From Helicobacter_F equorum (GTDB lineage: Bacteria; Campylobacterota; Campylobacteria; Campylobacterales; Helicobacteraceae): 64,000 nt of DNA. This document shows, in pieces, positions 33,234 through 42,893 of the stretch. Within the stretch, counting starts at the first letter, position 1. Every line of letters starts with the position of its first letter. The notes under the pieces were generated by a model. The model searched no databases. It had not been told where the DNA came from and saw only the letters and a program-made list of their open reading frames with translations. Both the position numbers and the translations under genes were made by a program. The DNA is taken from positions 1 to 64,000 of the forward strand of contig NZ_JBHRZM010000006.1 of the NCBI RefSeq assembly GCF_042649585.1, written 5' to 3'.

Positions 33234-35580
33234 TGCTACGATCCATTTTTTCTTCTACATCTGGGCTTTGGGATCGGAGGTAATATGTAGATTTAAGCCC
33301 TAGTTTCCACGCTAGAGTATAAATGTCATTGAGTAATTTACCACCTGCAATATCTAAGCGGATAAAAATATTTGTGCTTTGCCCTTGATCAATCCATTTT
33401 TGTCGCACTGCAGCGGCTTTGATGATTTTGGTTTGATCGATATCATAGGCTGAAGTATAATAATCCCAAGTTTCAAGTGTGAGGTTTGGCACAACCACAG
33501 GGATAAGTCCGCTAAGATTCTCTTCAAACCACTTGCGTTTATACACAGGCTCAATAGTTTGTGTAGTCCCCACAAGAATAGAAATCGAGCTTGTAGGTGC
33601 TATCGCCATAAGATAACCATTGCGCATACCTTGTGACATAACTTTTTGCTTCAAAGCACTCCAATCACAAGATTGATCAAGTAAATTACGATTTACAAGT
33701 TTTAGGGCTTCTTTGTTTGCAAGGTCGATTGGGAAGATTCCCTTACTCCAATTTGAACCTTCAAATTGTGGATATACGCCCTTTTGTTGTGCTAGATCGC
33801 TACTTGCATTAATGACATTAAAGCTAATAAGTTCCATAATCTCATCAATCTTTGCTAAATGTGTATCAGATCCCCACTCGATATTTTGTGTAGCAAGCAT
33901 TTCCGCCTCACCCATTATGCCTAATCCGATAGCACGATTTAGCATATTGGTTACTTTGACTTTTCTGTTTGGATAAAAATTCAGATCAATAACATTATCA
34001 AGCATGCGTATTGCGACAGGAATAACACGCTCTATATCCTTTTTGGTATGAATCTTACTTAGATTCACGCTTGCAAGGTTACAAACGGCAGTTTGCCCAT
34101 CCCGTGCTTTGCGTGAAGCGATAAAGACTTTTTTGCCATTGATAGAATCTATGCTTGTAATTTTATTTGCTTTTTTACACACACCACAATCTGTTACTAC
34201 CTCGTCGGTTTCTTCAAATTCCATAAAGCTACCATCTTCAAATTCCACTTCCACAACATAATAATTGGGATTTGTATTTTGAAAAATCTCTGTGCAAAGG
34301 TTCGAGCTTCTGATAATCCCTGCGTGTGCATTTGGGTTGCACCGATTAGCATTATCTTTAAAACACAAAAACGGCAATCCAGATTCAAAGTAGTTTGTCA
34401 AAATCTTTTTCCACAATTCTTTGGCATTAATTTGTTCTTTTAGAATGTTTGAATCATTTTCGTATTCTATATAGCGTTTTTCAAATGCTTCGCCATAAAG
34501 TTCAGTAAGGTCGCCACATTGATAAGGATCAAAAAGTGTCCAATGCTCATTGGCTTCAACACGCTTCATAAAGAGATCGCAAATCCACAATGCAGGGAAA
34601 AGATCGTGTGTGCGTCGTCTCTCTTCGCCAGAATTTTTGCGCAAATCGATAAAATCCGACACATCGGTATGCCATATCTCTAAATATGTAGCAATCGCAC
34701 CCTTTCTCGTGCCTAGCTGATCGACAGCAATTGCCACATCATTGGCAATCTTTAAAAATGGCACAACGCCACCAGCAGCGTTTTTATGCCCATCAATAAA
34801 ACTTCCCAAACCTCGCACACGACTTACATCCCAGCCGATACCTCCACCATATTTGCTTAAAAGTGCCATTTCTTTATAGGCGTCAAAAATACCCTCAATA
34901 TTATCTGGTGTGCTACCCACATAACAAGAGCTAAGTTGGTGGCGTGTGGTGCGTGCGTTTGCAAGAGTTGGTGTGGCACAAATGACTTCAAATTTAGAGA
35001 TCATATCATAAAACTTAATCGCCCATTCATTTGGCTCTTTTTCATTTTGTGCCAAAAACATTGCAATTGCCATAAACATATGTTGTGGTAATTCTATGGG
35101 CTGATTATTGGTATCTTTTAACAAATAGCGATCATAAAGGGTTTTAATCCCAAGGTAATTAAACTGCAAGTCACGATTTGGATCGATTTTAGAATCTAAG
35201 AGATCTAGATCAAATTTTTCTTTTAAGCCCTTTAGAATCTTGCCCTCTCTCTCCCCTCGTTCAAAATATTCGTGAAGTTTTTTATAACCTGTATAACCAG
35301 AAACCTTGTGATACAAATCATACAAAAACAATCTAGCTGCGACAAAAGTCCAATTTGGCACAGCAATATCGATTTTATCTACCGCTGTTTGGATAAGTGT
35401 TTTTTGAATCTGCTCTGTTGTAATTTTGTCTTTGAAGTGAATCTTAGCATCGACTTCTAACTCACTTTGATTGACACCTTGTAGCCCTTCCACTGCACTT
35501 GCTGTGTATTTTTGAATCTTTGAGATATCAAGTGTCTCGATTCTTCCACTCCGCTTCACAACGGTGATAACATCTAACAT
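33211..35580 (-). CDS. nrdA: Class I ribonucleotide reductase large subunit
   Basis: This 789-residue enzyme has an N-terminal ATP-cone (VVKRSGRIETLDISKIQKYTASAVEGL) and catalytic features: ATPTLANAR and LSSCYVG (redox Cys), NLCTEIF with AVCNLASVNL (active-site Cys/Glu region), PTSSISILVGTTQTIEPVY, and a C-terminal CYNC pair for reduction by thioredoxin. It reduces NDPs to dNDPs. NrdB is not in the window. It lies 9 bases after the nitroreductase gene and overlaps tsaC. Confidence 0.96.
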   Translation of the reverse strand: MLDVITVVKRSGRIETLDISKIQKYTASAVEGLQGVNQSELEVDAKIHFKDKITTEQIQKTLIQTAVDKIDIAVPNWTFVAARLFLYDLYHKVSGYTGYKKLHEYFERGEREGKILKGLKEKFDLDLLDSKIDPNRDLQFNYLGIKTLYDRYLLKDTNNQPIELPQHMFMAIAMFLAQNEKEPNEWAIKFYDMISKFEVICATPTLANARTTRHQLSSCYVGSTPDNIEGIFDAYKEMALLSKYGGGIGWDVSRVRGLGSFIDGHKNAAGGVVPFLKIANDVAIAVDQLGTRKGAIATYLEIWHTDVSDFIDLRKNSGEERRRTHDLFPALWICDLFMKRVEANEHWTLFDPYQCGDLTELYGEAFEKRYIEYENDSNILKEQINAKELWKKILTNYFESGLPFLCFKDNANRCNPNAHAGIIRSSNLCTEIFQNTNPNYYVVEVEFEDGSFMEFEETDEVVTDCGVCKKANKITSIDSINGKKVFIASRKARDGQTAVCNLASVNLSKIHTKKDIERVIPVAIRMLDNVIDLNFYPNRKVKVTNMLNRAIGLGIMGEAEMLATQNIEWGSDTHLAKIDEIMELISFNVINASSDLAQQKGVYPQFEGSNWSKGIFPIDLANKEALKLVNRNLLDQSCDWSALKQKVMSQGMRNGYLMAIAPTSSISILVGTTQTIEPVYKRKWFEENLSGLIPVVVPNLTLETWDYYTSAYDIDQTKIIKAAAVRQKWIDQGQSTNIFIRLDIAGGKLLNDIYTLAWKLGLKSTYYLRSQSPDVEEKMDRSIECYNCQ

Positions 35581-35589
35581 AGATACTCC

Positions 35590-36213
35590 TTACTTGTATT
35601 GGACAAATTCATCAAAATCAATTCTATAACGCTTGGATTGAGGATTAATTCTATATCCAAATGCCAAAAGTAAAGTAATCTGTTCTTTTTCCTTATCAAG
35701 TCCAAAATAGGATTCTAAAGCCTTTTTATCGAAACCTTCAATCATACAGGTATCAATACCCAAATACGACGCATAATCCATCATAGAAGTAGCAATAATA
35801 TAACTCTGTAATGCACTCCAATACCCTATCTTGTAATCATCATAACCACGCGCAATAAGATAAGATCCATAGCGCTCTTTGTATGCTGCAATTTCCTCTG
35901 GGGTTTTTTGTTTGCGCTGGAATGCTTGATGCACATAATTTGTGTGAGCAAGCAAATCCGTTTTTAGTGTTTTAAAAATGACAAGTTCTGAAGCAGTAGT
36001 AATTTGTTTTTGATCCCAACACAATGCGCGGACTTCTTGCCTTGCTTTTTTATCCCTCAATACAATCAAACGTGTAGGCTCCATACCAAAAGAGCTTGGT
36101 GCTGCATACCCTACTTGCAAAATGTTGTCAAATTGTTCTTTAGGTATTTGTTTATTTTCATCAAAAACCTTGCACGCATGGCGCATAGCCACGCCCTCTA
36201 AAAATTTATCCAT
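35590..36213 (-). CDS. NAD(P)H nitroreductase family flavoprotein
   Basis: This 207-residue protein has the nitroreductase fold: RHACKVFDENKQIP, FMN-binding AAPSSFGMEPTRLIVL, and the GIDTCMIEGFDKKAL plus LLLAFGYR C-terminal half. It is related in type to RdxA/FrxA of H. pylori, which activate metronidazole, but I cannot say which, if either, it corresponds to. It lies between typA and nrdA on the same strand. Confidence 0.88.
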   Translation of the reverse strand: MDKFLEGVAMRHACKVFDENKQIPKEQFDNILQVGYAAPSSFGMEPTRLIVLRDKKARQEVRALCWDQKQITTASELVIFKTLKTDLLAHTNYVHQAFQRKQKTPEEIAAYKERYGSYLIARGYDDYKIGYWSALQSYIIATSMMDYASYLGIDTCMIEGFDKKALESYFGLDKEKEQITLLLAFGYRINPQSKRYRIDFDEFVQYK

Positions 36214-36238
36214 AACTCTATTCTCCTTTTTTATAGGT

Positions 36239-38044
36239 TTATTTATTTCTTGTCATACGCCTGCGCTCGGTAGGATCAAGATATTTTTTTCGCACCCTAA
36301 TATTGAGAGGCGTAACCTCTAAGATCTCATCATCTTCTATCCATTCCAACGCGCGCTCAAGTGTCAAGTCTCTTGGCGGCACAAGTTTGATAGCGTCATC
36401 ACTCCCACTTGCGCGCATATTTGTCAAATGCTTCGCCTTAATGGGATTGACATCAAGATCATTATCTCTACTATGCTCACCAATCACCATACCAACATAT
36501 ACTTTTGTCTGTGGGGTGATAAAAAGCACACCTCGTTCTTGGATATTAAAGAGTGAAAATCCTGTCGCCTCACCATTTTCCATGGAAACAAGCGCACCAT
36601 TTTTGCGAGATTCTACACTGCCACTAAAAGGTCGAAATTCCAAAAAGCTGTGATTCATCACACCCTCGCCTTTTGTATCAGTCAAAAATTCGCTTCTATA
36701 TCCAATAAGCCCGCGTGCTGGAATCTCAAACTCCAAGCGCGTATATCCATCACCCATAGGATTCATAGCTTTCATTTCAGCTTTGCGTTTGCCCAAGCGT
36801 TCAATAATCGCTCCACTAAAATCCTGTGGAGTATCTATCACAAGATGTTCAAAAGGCTCAAGTTTCACGCCATTTTCTTCTTTGATAATCACTTCAGGAC
36901 GCGATATGCTAAATTCAAACCCTTCACGGCGCAAATTCTCTGCCAAAATAGTGATTTGTAGCTCTCCACGCCCAGAAACACGGAATTTTCCCTCGCCCAT
37001 TTCTTCGCATTTCATCGCGATGTTTGTTTGCATTTCCTTTAACAATCTATCTTTAAGCTTATTGGCTGTTACATGTTTGCCCTCTAATCCTGCCAATGGG
37101 CTATCATTAACCGCAAAATACACGCTCATTGTAGGCTCTTCTAGATGCATAGGATCCAAAGGCATAGGATTAGCAGGATCTACGATAGAATCTCCAACAT
37201 CAATAGTATTAAAACCTGCCACCGCTACGATATCTCCTGCTTGAGCGGATTCTATTTCGGTGCGTGCTAAGCCCAAAAATCCTATAAGTTTAGTGATTCT
37301 GCCGGTTTCTTTTTCGCCATCGCTTTTGGCAAGCATTACGTTTTCGCCCCTTTTCACCTTGCCATTAAACACTCGAGCAATACCAATTTTTCCCACATAA
37401 TTATCATAATCAAGTGTAAAAATTTGCATTTGCAATGGCTCTTCGCTACTACCGCTAGGAGCAGGGACATATTCTAAAATCGCTTCAAAAAGTGGCTCAA
37501 GATTTTTCTTTTCATCTTCAAGATTTTTCATCGCATAGCCATCACGCGCTGCAGCATAAATCACAGGAAAATCAAGTTGATAATCTGTAGCTTCCATTGC
37601 CACAAACAAATCAAATACTTCATCAACCACTCGATCTGGCTCTGCAGCGGGTTTATCGATTTTATTTACCACCACGATAGGGCGGATTCCAAAGCTTAGA
37701 GCCTTTTTAACAACAAACTTTGTTTGTGGCATCACGCCTTCTTGTGCATCAACAAGAAGTAACACACCATCAACCATTTTTAGCACACGCTCAACCTCAC
37801 CGCCAAAATCGGCGTGTCCGGGTGTATCGATAATATTAATTTTTGTGCCTTTATAATTGATAGCAGTATTTTTTGAAAGGATAGTAATCCCTCGCTCACG
37901 CTCCAAATCATTAGAATCCATTACCCGCTCATCGATTTGTTCACGCTCACTAAAAGTGCCTGATTGTGTGAGTAATCCATCTACTAAAGTTGTTTTACCA
38001 TGATCAACGTGTGCGATAACAGCGATATTTCGTATATTTTGCAT
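36239..38044 (-). CDS. typA: Ribosome-associated GTPase TypA/BipA
   Basis: This 601-residue translational GTPase has G1 AHVDHGKTTLVDGLL, DTPGHADFGGEVERV, NKIDKPAAEPD, EF-G-like domains III and V, and the BipA-specific C-terminal domain (GEHSRDNDLDVNPIKAKHLTNMRASG). It acts in 50S assembly and stress adaptation. Length is standard. It is the first gene of the minus run typA-nitroreductase-nrdA-tsaC-S4. Confidence 0.96.
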   Translation of the reverse strand: MQNIRNIAVIAHVDHGKTTLVDGLLTQSGTFSEREQIDERVMDSNDLERERGITILSKNTAINYKGTKINIIDTPGHADFGGEVERVLKMVDGVLLLVDAQEGVMPQTKFVVKKALSFGIRPIVVVNKIDKPAAEPDRVVDEVFDLFVAMEATDYQLDFPVIYAAARDGYAMKNLEDEKKNLEPLFEAILEYVPAPSGSSEEPLQMQIFTLDYDNYVGKIGIARVFNGKVKRGENVMLAKSDGEKETGRITKLIGFLGLARTEIESAQAGDIVAVAGFNTIDVGDSIVDPANPMPLDPMHLEEPTMSVYFAVNDSPLAGLEGKHVTANKLKDRLLKEMQTNIAMKCEEMGEGKFRVSGRGELQITILAENLRREGFEFSISRPEVIIKEENGVKLEPFEHLVIDTPQDFSGAIIERLGKRKAEMKAMNPMGDGYTRLEFEIPARGLIGYRSEFLTDTKGEGVMNHSFLEFRPFSGSVESRKNGALVSMENGEATGFSLFNIQERGVLFITPQTKVYVGMVIGEHSRDNDLDVNPIKAKHLTNMRASGSDDAIKLVPPRDLTLERALEWIEDDEILEVTPLNIRVRKKYLDPTERRRMTRNK

Positions 38045-38058
38045 AAGTAGTCTCTTTT

Positions 38059-38154
38059 GATGTGAATTTTGAAATTAAGGATAGAATTGTAGAAAAAATA
38101 TATTAAGAGTTACCTAAAAAGTATAGATTTTTATATAGAGAAAAAATTCACATC
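38059..38154. promoter_or_regulatory. Widely spaced 12-bp inverted repeat between typA and the efflux operon
   Basis: GATGTGAATTTT at 38059-38070 and its exact reverse complement AAAATTCACATC at 38143-38154, 72 bases apart, flank the AT-rich divergent promoter region. This fits two half-sites for a regulator of the efflux operon, typA or both. No binding protein can be named. Confidence 0.45.
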
Positions 38155-38209
38155 TGTTTCACCTTTATTTCCTAATATTACACACTCAAAAACAAAACAA
38201 GGAGTGGCA

Positions 38210-39658
38210 TTGAAGCATACAATAGCATCCATTAGTATAGCGCTTATGCTTTGTGCGTGTTCTACCAAACTCCCCACCACACAAGAATTACAACACCAAA
38301 CTCATATTCCCACATCATTTCGTAATCATATAGCTTCTACAAACGCACATAAACAAGAGCTTTTAGGCACACCTATTACGAGATTCTATAAACTTTTTGA
38401 TGATATGCAATTACACAAACTCCTAGACATAGCACTAGAGCGTAATACAAATGTCCTTATTATGGCTTCACGTCTCAATCAAGCAAAATCGCAAGTCAAA
38501 ATCAACACTGCATCAATGTTTCCCGCTATAAATGGTAACATTGGCACAAATTACACTGATAGGCGCACTCAAAGCCAAAGTCTTTTAATTCGACCTGGCA
38601 CTAATTCTACAAGTGCAAATCTTTCGTTAAGCTGGGAAGTTGATCTTTTTGGCAAACTCAATGCCTTGCGACAATCAAGCAAAAAAGATCAAGAAGTTGC
38701 ACAAGCTAATCTACAAAATGCTCAAATCTCACTCCTTGCGGAAGTAAGCATTCTGTATTTTACACTAAAAGATAATGCCTATGCTATTATGCATAATACC
38801 CAAATACTAGAGAACCTCCGCGAAATTGATAGCATAAGCCAACAACAATACCAAAAAGGACTTATCACACTTAACGCTTACAAAGACATAAAAGCTGCCT
38901 TCCTTACCCAACAAAACACTTTAGAATCTCTACATTACACATACGAACAAAATAAAAATGCCCTGTTAGTCTTACTAGATCTTACAAACCTAGAATCTCC
39001 CATGCAGTTTTTAGATTCATCAAATACCTTGCCACACATAGCGACATTTGATGTGCATAGCATTCCTGTTGATGTTTTGTTAGAGCGTTCCGATGTGCAA
39101 GCAAGTATATTTGCCTTGCATTCCCAACTTTACAAAGCCACAAATGCCAAAGTAGCACAACTTCCTAGTATATCGCTTAGTGGATCGATTGGGCAGGTAC
39201 TATATAGCAATATAGCATCAAATTCCCTTGTCTTTCAAATCGCAAACTCTCTTGCCACGCCACTTTTAAATCGCACAAGCTTAAAAGAGAATTATAAAAT
39301 CCAACAAGAACTTAGCAAGGAAGCTTTTTATACACTCCAAAACACTATAAACACCGCACTAAGCGAAATAGAAAATGCCCTTTTTGATAAAGATTCTAAG
39401 CAACGACAAGTCCAAAACTCTAAAGCTGTCCTTGAAATAGGCGAACAAACATATCAAACCGATAATGCGCAATGGCAACGCGGAATCATAGATGCAAATA
39501 CATTTTTAAATAGCACAAATACCTATCTTTCTACGCAAACACAATATTTTACCGCCCAAGTTAATGAAATTATATCTGTTATTACATTATTTAAGGCTTT
39601 TGGTGGTGCTTTATATATACAAGCATTAGATGATAAGCCTTCACAAGACATAGATTAA
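38210..39658 (+). CDS. Outer-membrane efflux lipoprotein, TolC/NodT type
   Basis: This 482-residue protein starts best at the TTG at 38210, five bases after AAGGAG; a GTG at 38204 overlaps the SD. A lipoprotein signal (SIALMLCAC, Cys at the lipobox) is followed by two repeats of TolC-type helical/beta hairpins (SLSWEVDLFGKLNALRQSS, DVQASIFALHSQLYKATNAKVAQLPSISLSG). It forms the outer-membrane exit duct. It is first of four efflux genes in one direction. Confidence 0.9.
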   Translation: MKHTIASISIALMLCACSTKLPTTQELQHQTHIPTSFRNHIASTNAHKQELLGTPITRFYKLFDDMQLHKLLDIALERNTNVLIMASRLNQAKSQVKINTASMFPAINGNIGTNYTDRRTQSQSLLIRPGTNSTSANLSLSWEVDLFGKLNALRQSSKKDQEVAQANLQNAQISLLAEVSILYFTLKDNAYAIMHNTQILENLREIDSISQQQYQKGLITLNAYKDIKAAFLTQQNTLESLHYTYEQNKNALLVLLDLTNLESPMQFLDSSNTLPHIATFDVHSIPVDVLLERSDVQASIFALHSQLYKATNAKVAQLPSISLSGSIGQVLYSNIASNSLVFQIANSLATPLLNRTSLKENYKIQQELSKEAFYTLQNTINTALSEIENALFDKDSKQRQVQNSKAVLEIGEQTYQTDNAQWQRGIIDANTFLNSTNTYLSTQTQYFTAQVNEIISVITLFKAFGGALYIQALDDKPSQDID

Positions 39659-39677
39659 ACCCCAAAGGAGAATAACA

Positions 39678-40976
39678 ATGAATATTTATGATACACTCAA
39701 TCCCAAAAAAAGATATCTTAATCGTGTATGGATTACTAGTATAAGCATTGTATGTCTTATCATATTTGGTGTGATAGTGTATTTTTGGAAATTTCACACT
39801 CCTAGCATACATTATGAAACAATCACTCCCGCACAAGGACCAATCCAATCAAGTGTTTCTGCACAAGGATCGCTCTCCCCGACCAATGAAGTAGAGATTG
39901 GTAGTGTGATTTCTGGTATCGTGCTTGAAGTGTTTGTAGAAGAAAATGATCGTGTGCAAAAAGGAGAAGTCTTAGCACGCATAAATCCCGAAAGCATCAA
40001 TCAAGAAATTGCTCGTTACAAAGCCCAACTAAACTCTGCAAAAGCACAACTCAAAGCAAGTGAGCAAACACTTATAGATAAAAAATGGAATTATGATAGG
40101 CTACTTGATGTGTATGAAAGCACGGGTGGCAAAGCCCCCTCACAACTTGAACTCCAAAATGCCAAAACCGCTTATACCTCCGCAAAATCCGATGTAGATA
40201 TCAAAAAAGCATCTATTGTCGAAATAGAAACAAGCATACAAAGCGCAAGTATTGATCTTAAAAATTCTAATATTGTTACGCCCATTGATGGCGTGATTTT
40301 AACAAAAAGCGTAGAAGTGGGGCAAAGTGTCGCGGCAAGTTTCCAAGCTCCAGTGCTTTTTAAGGTTGCAGAAAAACTTGAAGAAATGGTGCTAAAAGCC
40401 AATATTTCAGAGGCGGATATTGGCAAAATACAAGAAGGACAAGAAGTGCATTTTAGCGTTGATGCCTACCCTAACAAAAGATTCAAAGCAAAAGTTAATA
40501 AGGTTAATTTTGGCTCTGGTGATGGAAGCACTAGCTCAAATTCTAGTAGTTCTAGTAGCTCATCTAGCAATTCTTCATCAGAAATTGTAAGCTATATTGC
40601 ACGCATTGAAGTAGATAACAAAGACTTACTCTTGCGTCCTAATATGAGTGCGATTGCTGATATCATCATTGCCAAAGCCGACAATGCCCTGCTCGTGCCA
40701 AGCAGTGTGCTATATTTTGATCTCAATAAAGCTCTCCAAAAAGCAACACCTGCAAAATCTCAATCCATAGGATCATTTTTTACCCCACCAAGACCGCCCA
40801 AACAACAAATACAAAGCACATTACAAACAAAAAAGAGCACTACCTTATGGGTCTTAAAAAATAATATACCAGAGGCAGTGAATGTAGAAGTTGGAATCTC
40901 TGATGGACAATACACACAGATTCTTAGTGGCATAGATGCACAAAGCATAATCATTACAGCTATCAAGGCGAACTAA
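39678..40976 (+). CDS. macA: Periplasmic adaptor (MacA/HlyD type) with poly-serine insert
   Basis: This 432-residue membrane-fusion protein has one N-terminal membrane helix (about residues 18-38), a lipoyl half (SGIVLEVFVEENDRVQKGEVLARI), a coiled-coil hairpin, the second lipoyl half (IVTPIDGVILTKSVEVGQSVA) and beta-barrel parts. A run of about 18 residues, nearly all serine, near residue 290 interrupts the beta-barrel. It links the ABC permease to the outer-membrane duct. The MacA name is by family and by the MacB-type genes next to it. Confidence 0.9.
   Translation: MNIYDTLNPKKRYLNRVWITSISIVCLIIFGVIVYFWKFHTPSIHYETITPAQGPIQSSVSAQGSLSPTNEVEIGSVISGIVLEVFVEENDRVQKGEVLARINPESINQEIARYKAQLNSAKAQLKASEQTLIDKKWNYDRLLDVYESTGGKAPSQLELQNAKTAYTSAKSDVDIKKASIVEIETSIQSASIDLKNSNIVTPIDGVILTKSVEVGQSVAASFQAPVLFKVAEKLEEMVLKANISEADIGKIQEGQEVHFSVDAYPNKRFKAKVNKVNFGSGDGSTSSNSSSSSSSSSNSSSEIVSYIARIEVDNKDLLLRPNMSAIADIIIAKADNALLVPSSVLYFDLNKALQKATPAKSQSIGSFFTPPRPPKQQIQSTLQTKKSTTLWVLKNNIPEAVNVEVGISDGQYTQILSGIDAQSIIITAIKAN
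40527..40580 (+). repeat. Serine-codon-rich low-complexity tract in macA
   Basis: Eighteen codons, almost all Ser (AGC, TCT, AGT, TCA) with a few Thr/Asn, built from imperfect TCTAGTAG-like units. Gain or loss of units in multiples of three would change only linker length. Confidence 0.75.
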
Positions 40977-40992
40977 AATATAGGAAAATGCT

Positions 40993-41664
40993 ATGGAAGA
41001 ATTTATTGTGCTAGAAGATGTGCATAAAACCTATGGTAAGGGCGAAAATGCCTTTGAAGCCCTAAAGGGTATAAATCTAGAAATCAAACAAGGCGAATTT
41101 ATCGCGCTTATGGGACCAAGCGGTTCAGGAAAATCTAGCTTAGCTAATATCCTTGGCACACTTGATGTAGGCACCAAAGGAGCGTATAGATTCTGTGGAA
41201 TCAATGTATTTTCCCTCACGCAAAATCAACGAGCACTTTTGCGTAGAAATTATATAGGCTTTATCTTTCAAGGTTTTAACCTTCTTGCACGCACAACAGC
41301 CCTTGAAAATGTAGAATTACCACTAATGTATCGTGGTATCAAAAAAGACAAACGCAAAGAAATTGCCCTACAAGCCTTAGAGCGCGTGGGGTTGCGTGAG
41401 TGGGCAGATCATACAAGCGCAAAGCTTAGCGGTGGACAACAACAGCGCGTAGCAATCGCAAGAGCTATCGCCTCAAAACCTCTTTTTTTGCTTGCTGATG
41501 AACCAACTGGTAATCTTGACACAAAGCGAAGTGTAGAGATTATGGAAATTTTGTGCGAACTTAATGTAGCACTTGGCATAACAATCCTTATGGTAACACA
41601 CGAACCGGATATGGCACGATATGCTAGTAGAGAAATTCACTGCCTAGATGGTAAGCTTGTATAA
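40993..41664 (+). CDS. ABC transporter ATPase, MacB/LolD type
   Basis: This 223-residue ATPase has Walker A GPSGSGKSS, Q-loop IFQGFNLL, signature LSGGQQQRVAIARA, Walker B LLADEPTGNLD and the H-loop MVTHEP. It is separate from the permease, whereas E. coli MacB fuses the two. It powers mechanotransmission in the tripartite pump. Confidence 0.93.
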   Translation: MEEFIVLEDVHKTYGKGENAFEALKGINLEIKQGEFIALMGPSGSGKSSLANILGTLDVGTKGAYRFCGINVFSLTQNQRALLRRNYIGFIFQGFNLLARTTALENVELPLMYRGIKKDKRKEIALQALERVGLREWADHTSAKLSGGQQQRVAIARAIASKPLFLLADEPTGNLDTKRSVEIMEILCELNVALGITILMVTHEPDMARYASREIHCLDGKLV

Positions 41665-41675
41665 GGGGATTTATT

Positions 41676-42893
41676 ATGATACTTAATGCTTTTGTCCTTG
41701 CACTTAGACAGATTCGGCGCAATTTTTTGCGTGCTTTTTTGACAATGCTTGGGGTGATTATTGGTGTGGGTGCAGTTGTAACAATGATAAGTCTAGGCAA
41801 TGGTGTTACCAAGCAAACTAGCGATACATTTACCTCGCTTGGACGAAACATCATTCTTGTATTTCCAGCACGCACTATGAATTTGGGTGGATCAAATCTT
41901 AGGCGTAACTTCACCGCACAAGAAGTCAAGGAACTTAATGAGCATGTGCGTGGGTATGTCGTTGCAATCGCCCCTATATCACAAAGCTCTACACTTTTAC
42001 AATTCCAATCTCAAAATACAACGACACAAGTTCAAGGCGTTGATAAGCATTTTTTTGAAGTTACACAATGGGATAGCGCACAAGGTAGGGTTTTTGAAGA
42101 CAATGAATACAAAGTGGGAAGCAATGTTTGTGTGATTGGTGAATCTGTGCGTAAAAATCTCTTTGGAGAAAAAAATCCCTTGGGGACAAAAATCCGCCTA
42201 AGCAACATCGTATGTGAATGTGTAGGTGTGCTTGAATCTAAAGGACAAGGTGGTATGGGCAATGATCAAGATGATGTGCTGTTACTCCCTATAAAAACAT
42301 TTTCACGCTCTGTTTCTAATAATACCACGATGAATACCTATAATCGTATTATGATACGTATACAAGATGATCAAGATTCACTACAAATCAATCTCGCACT
42401 CCAAGATGCCCTGCGCAAGATTCGTAATGTCAAACCTGGAGAACGCAATTCTTTTGAGATTATGGATACTAGACAAATCGCCCAAGCTTTTACCTCCAAT
42501 ATCCGAGTGCTAACAATGTTTTTGGGGCTAGTAGCAGGAGTTAGTTTGCTTGTAGGTGGTATAGGGATTATGAATATTATGCTTGTATCTGTCACAGAAC
42601 GCACCAAAGAAATTGGCACAAGAATGGCGATTGGTGCATTACAAAGTGAAGTATTATTGCAATTTCTTATCGAGGCTGTTACGCTAAGTGCGCTTGGGGG
42701 CATTGTGGGAATTATTTTGGCATTTTTTGGATCGTTAGGTTTTGCGTATGCCAAAGATTTACCCTTTATTTTTGATATTCCTACTGCGATTATAGCCTTT
42801 TTATTCTCTGTCTTTATTGGTGTGCTATTTGGTTATCTCCCTGCTAGACGCGCTTCAAGACTTAACCCAATCGATGCGCTAAGACATGAATAA
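41676..42893 (+). CDS. MacB-type permease with FtsX domain
   Basis: This 405-residue protein has one N-terminal membrane helix (AFLTMLGVIIGVGAVVTM), a large periplasmic domain (GVDKHFFEVTQWDSAQGRVF) and three C-terminal helices of the FtsX family (VSVTERTKEIGTRMAIGA motif). It completes the efflux operon (OM duct, adaptor, ATPase, permease). Probable substrates are macrolides, peptides or siderophore-like compounds, not decidable here. Its 3' end overlaps arsB tail-to-tail by 15 bases. Confidence 0.93.
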   Translation: MILNAFVLALRQIRRNFLRAFLTMLGVIIGVGAVVTMISLGNGVTKQTSDTFTSLGRNIILVFPARTMNLGGSNLRRNFTAQEVKELNEHVRGYVVAIAPISQSSTLLQFQSQNTTTQVQGVDKHFFEVTQWDSAQGRVFEDNEYKVGSNVCVIGESVRKNLFGEKNPLGTKIRLSNIVCECVGVLESKGQGGMGNDQDDVLLLPIKTFSRSVSNNTTMNTYNRIMIRIQDDQDSLQINLALQDALRKIRNVKPGERNSFEIMDTRQIAQAFTSNIRVLTMFLGLVAGVSLLVGGIGIMNIMLVSVTERTKEIGTRMAIGALQSEVLLQFLIEAVTLSALGGIVGIILAFFGSLGFAYAKDLPFIFDIPTAIIAFLFSVFIGVLFGYLPARRASRLNPIDALRHE

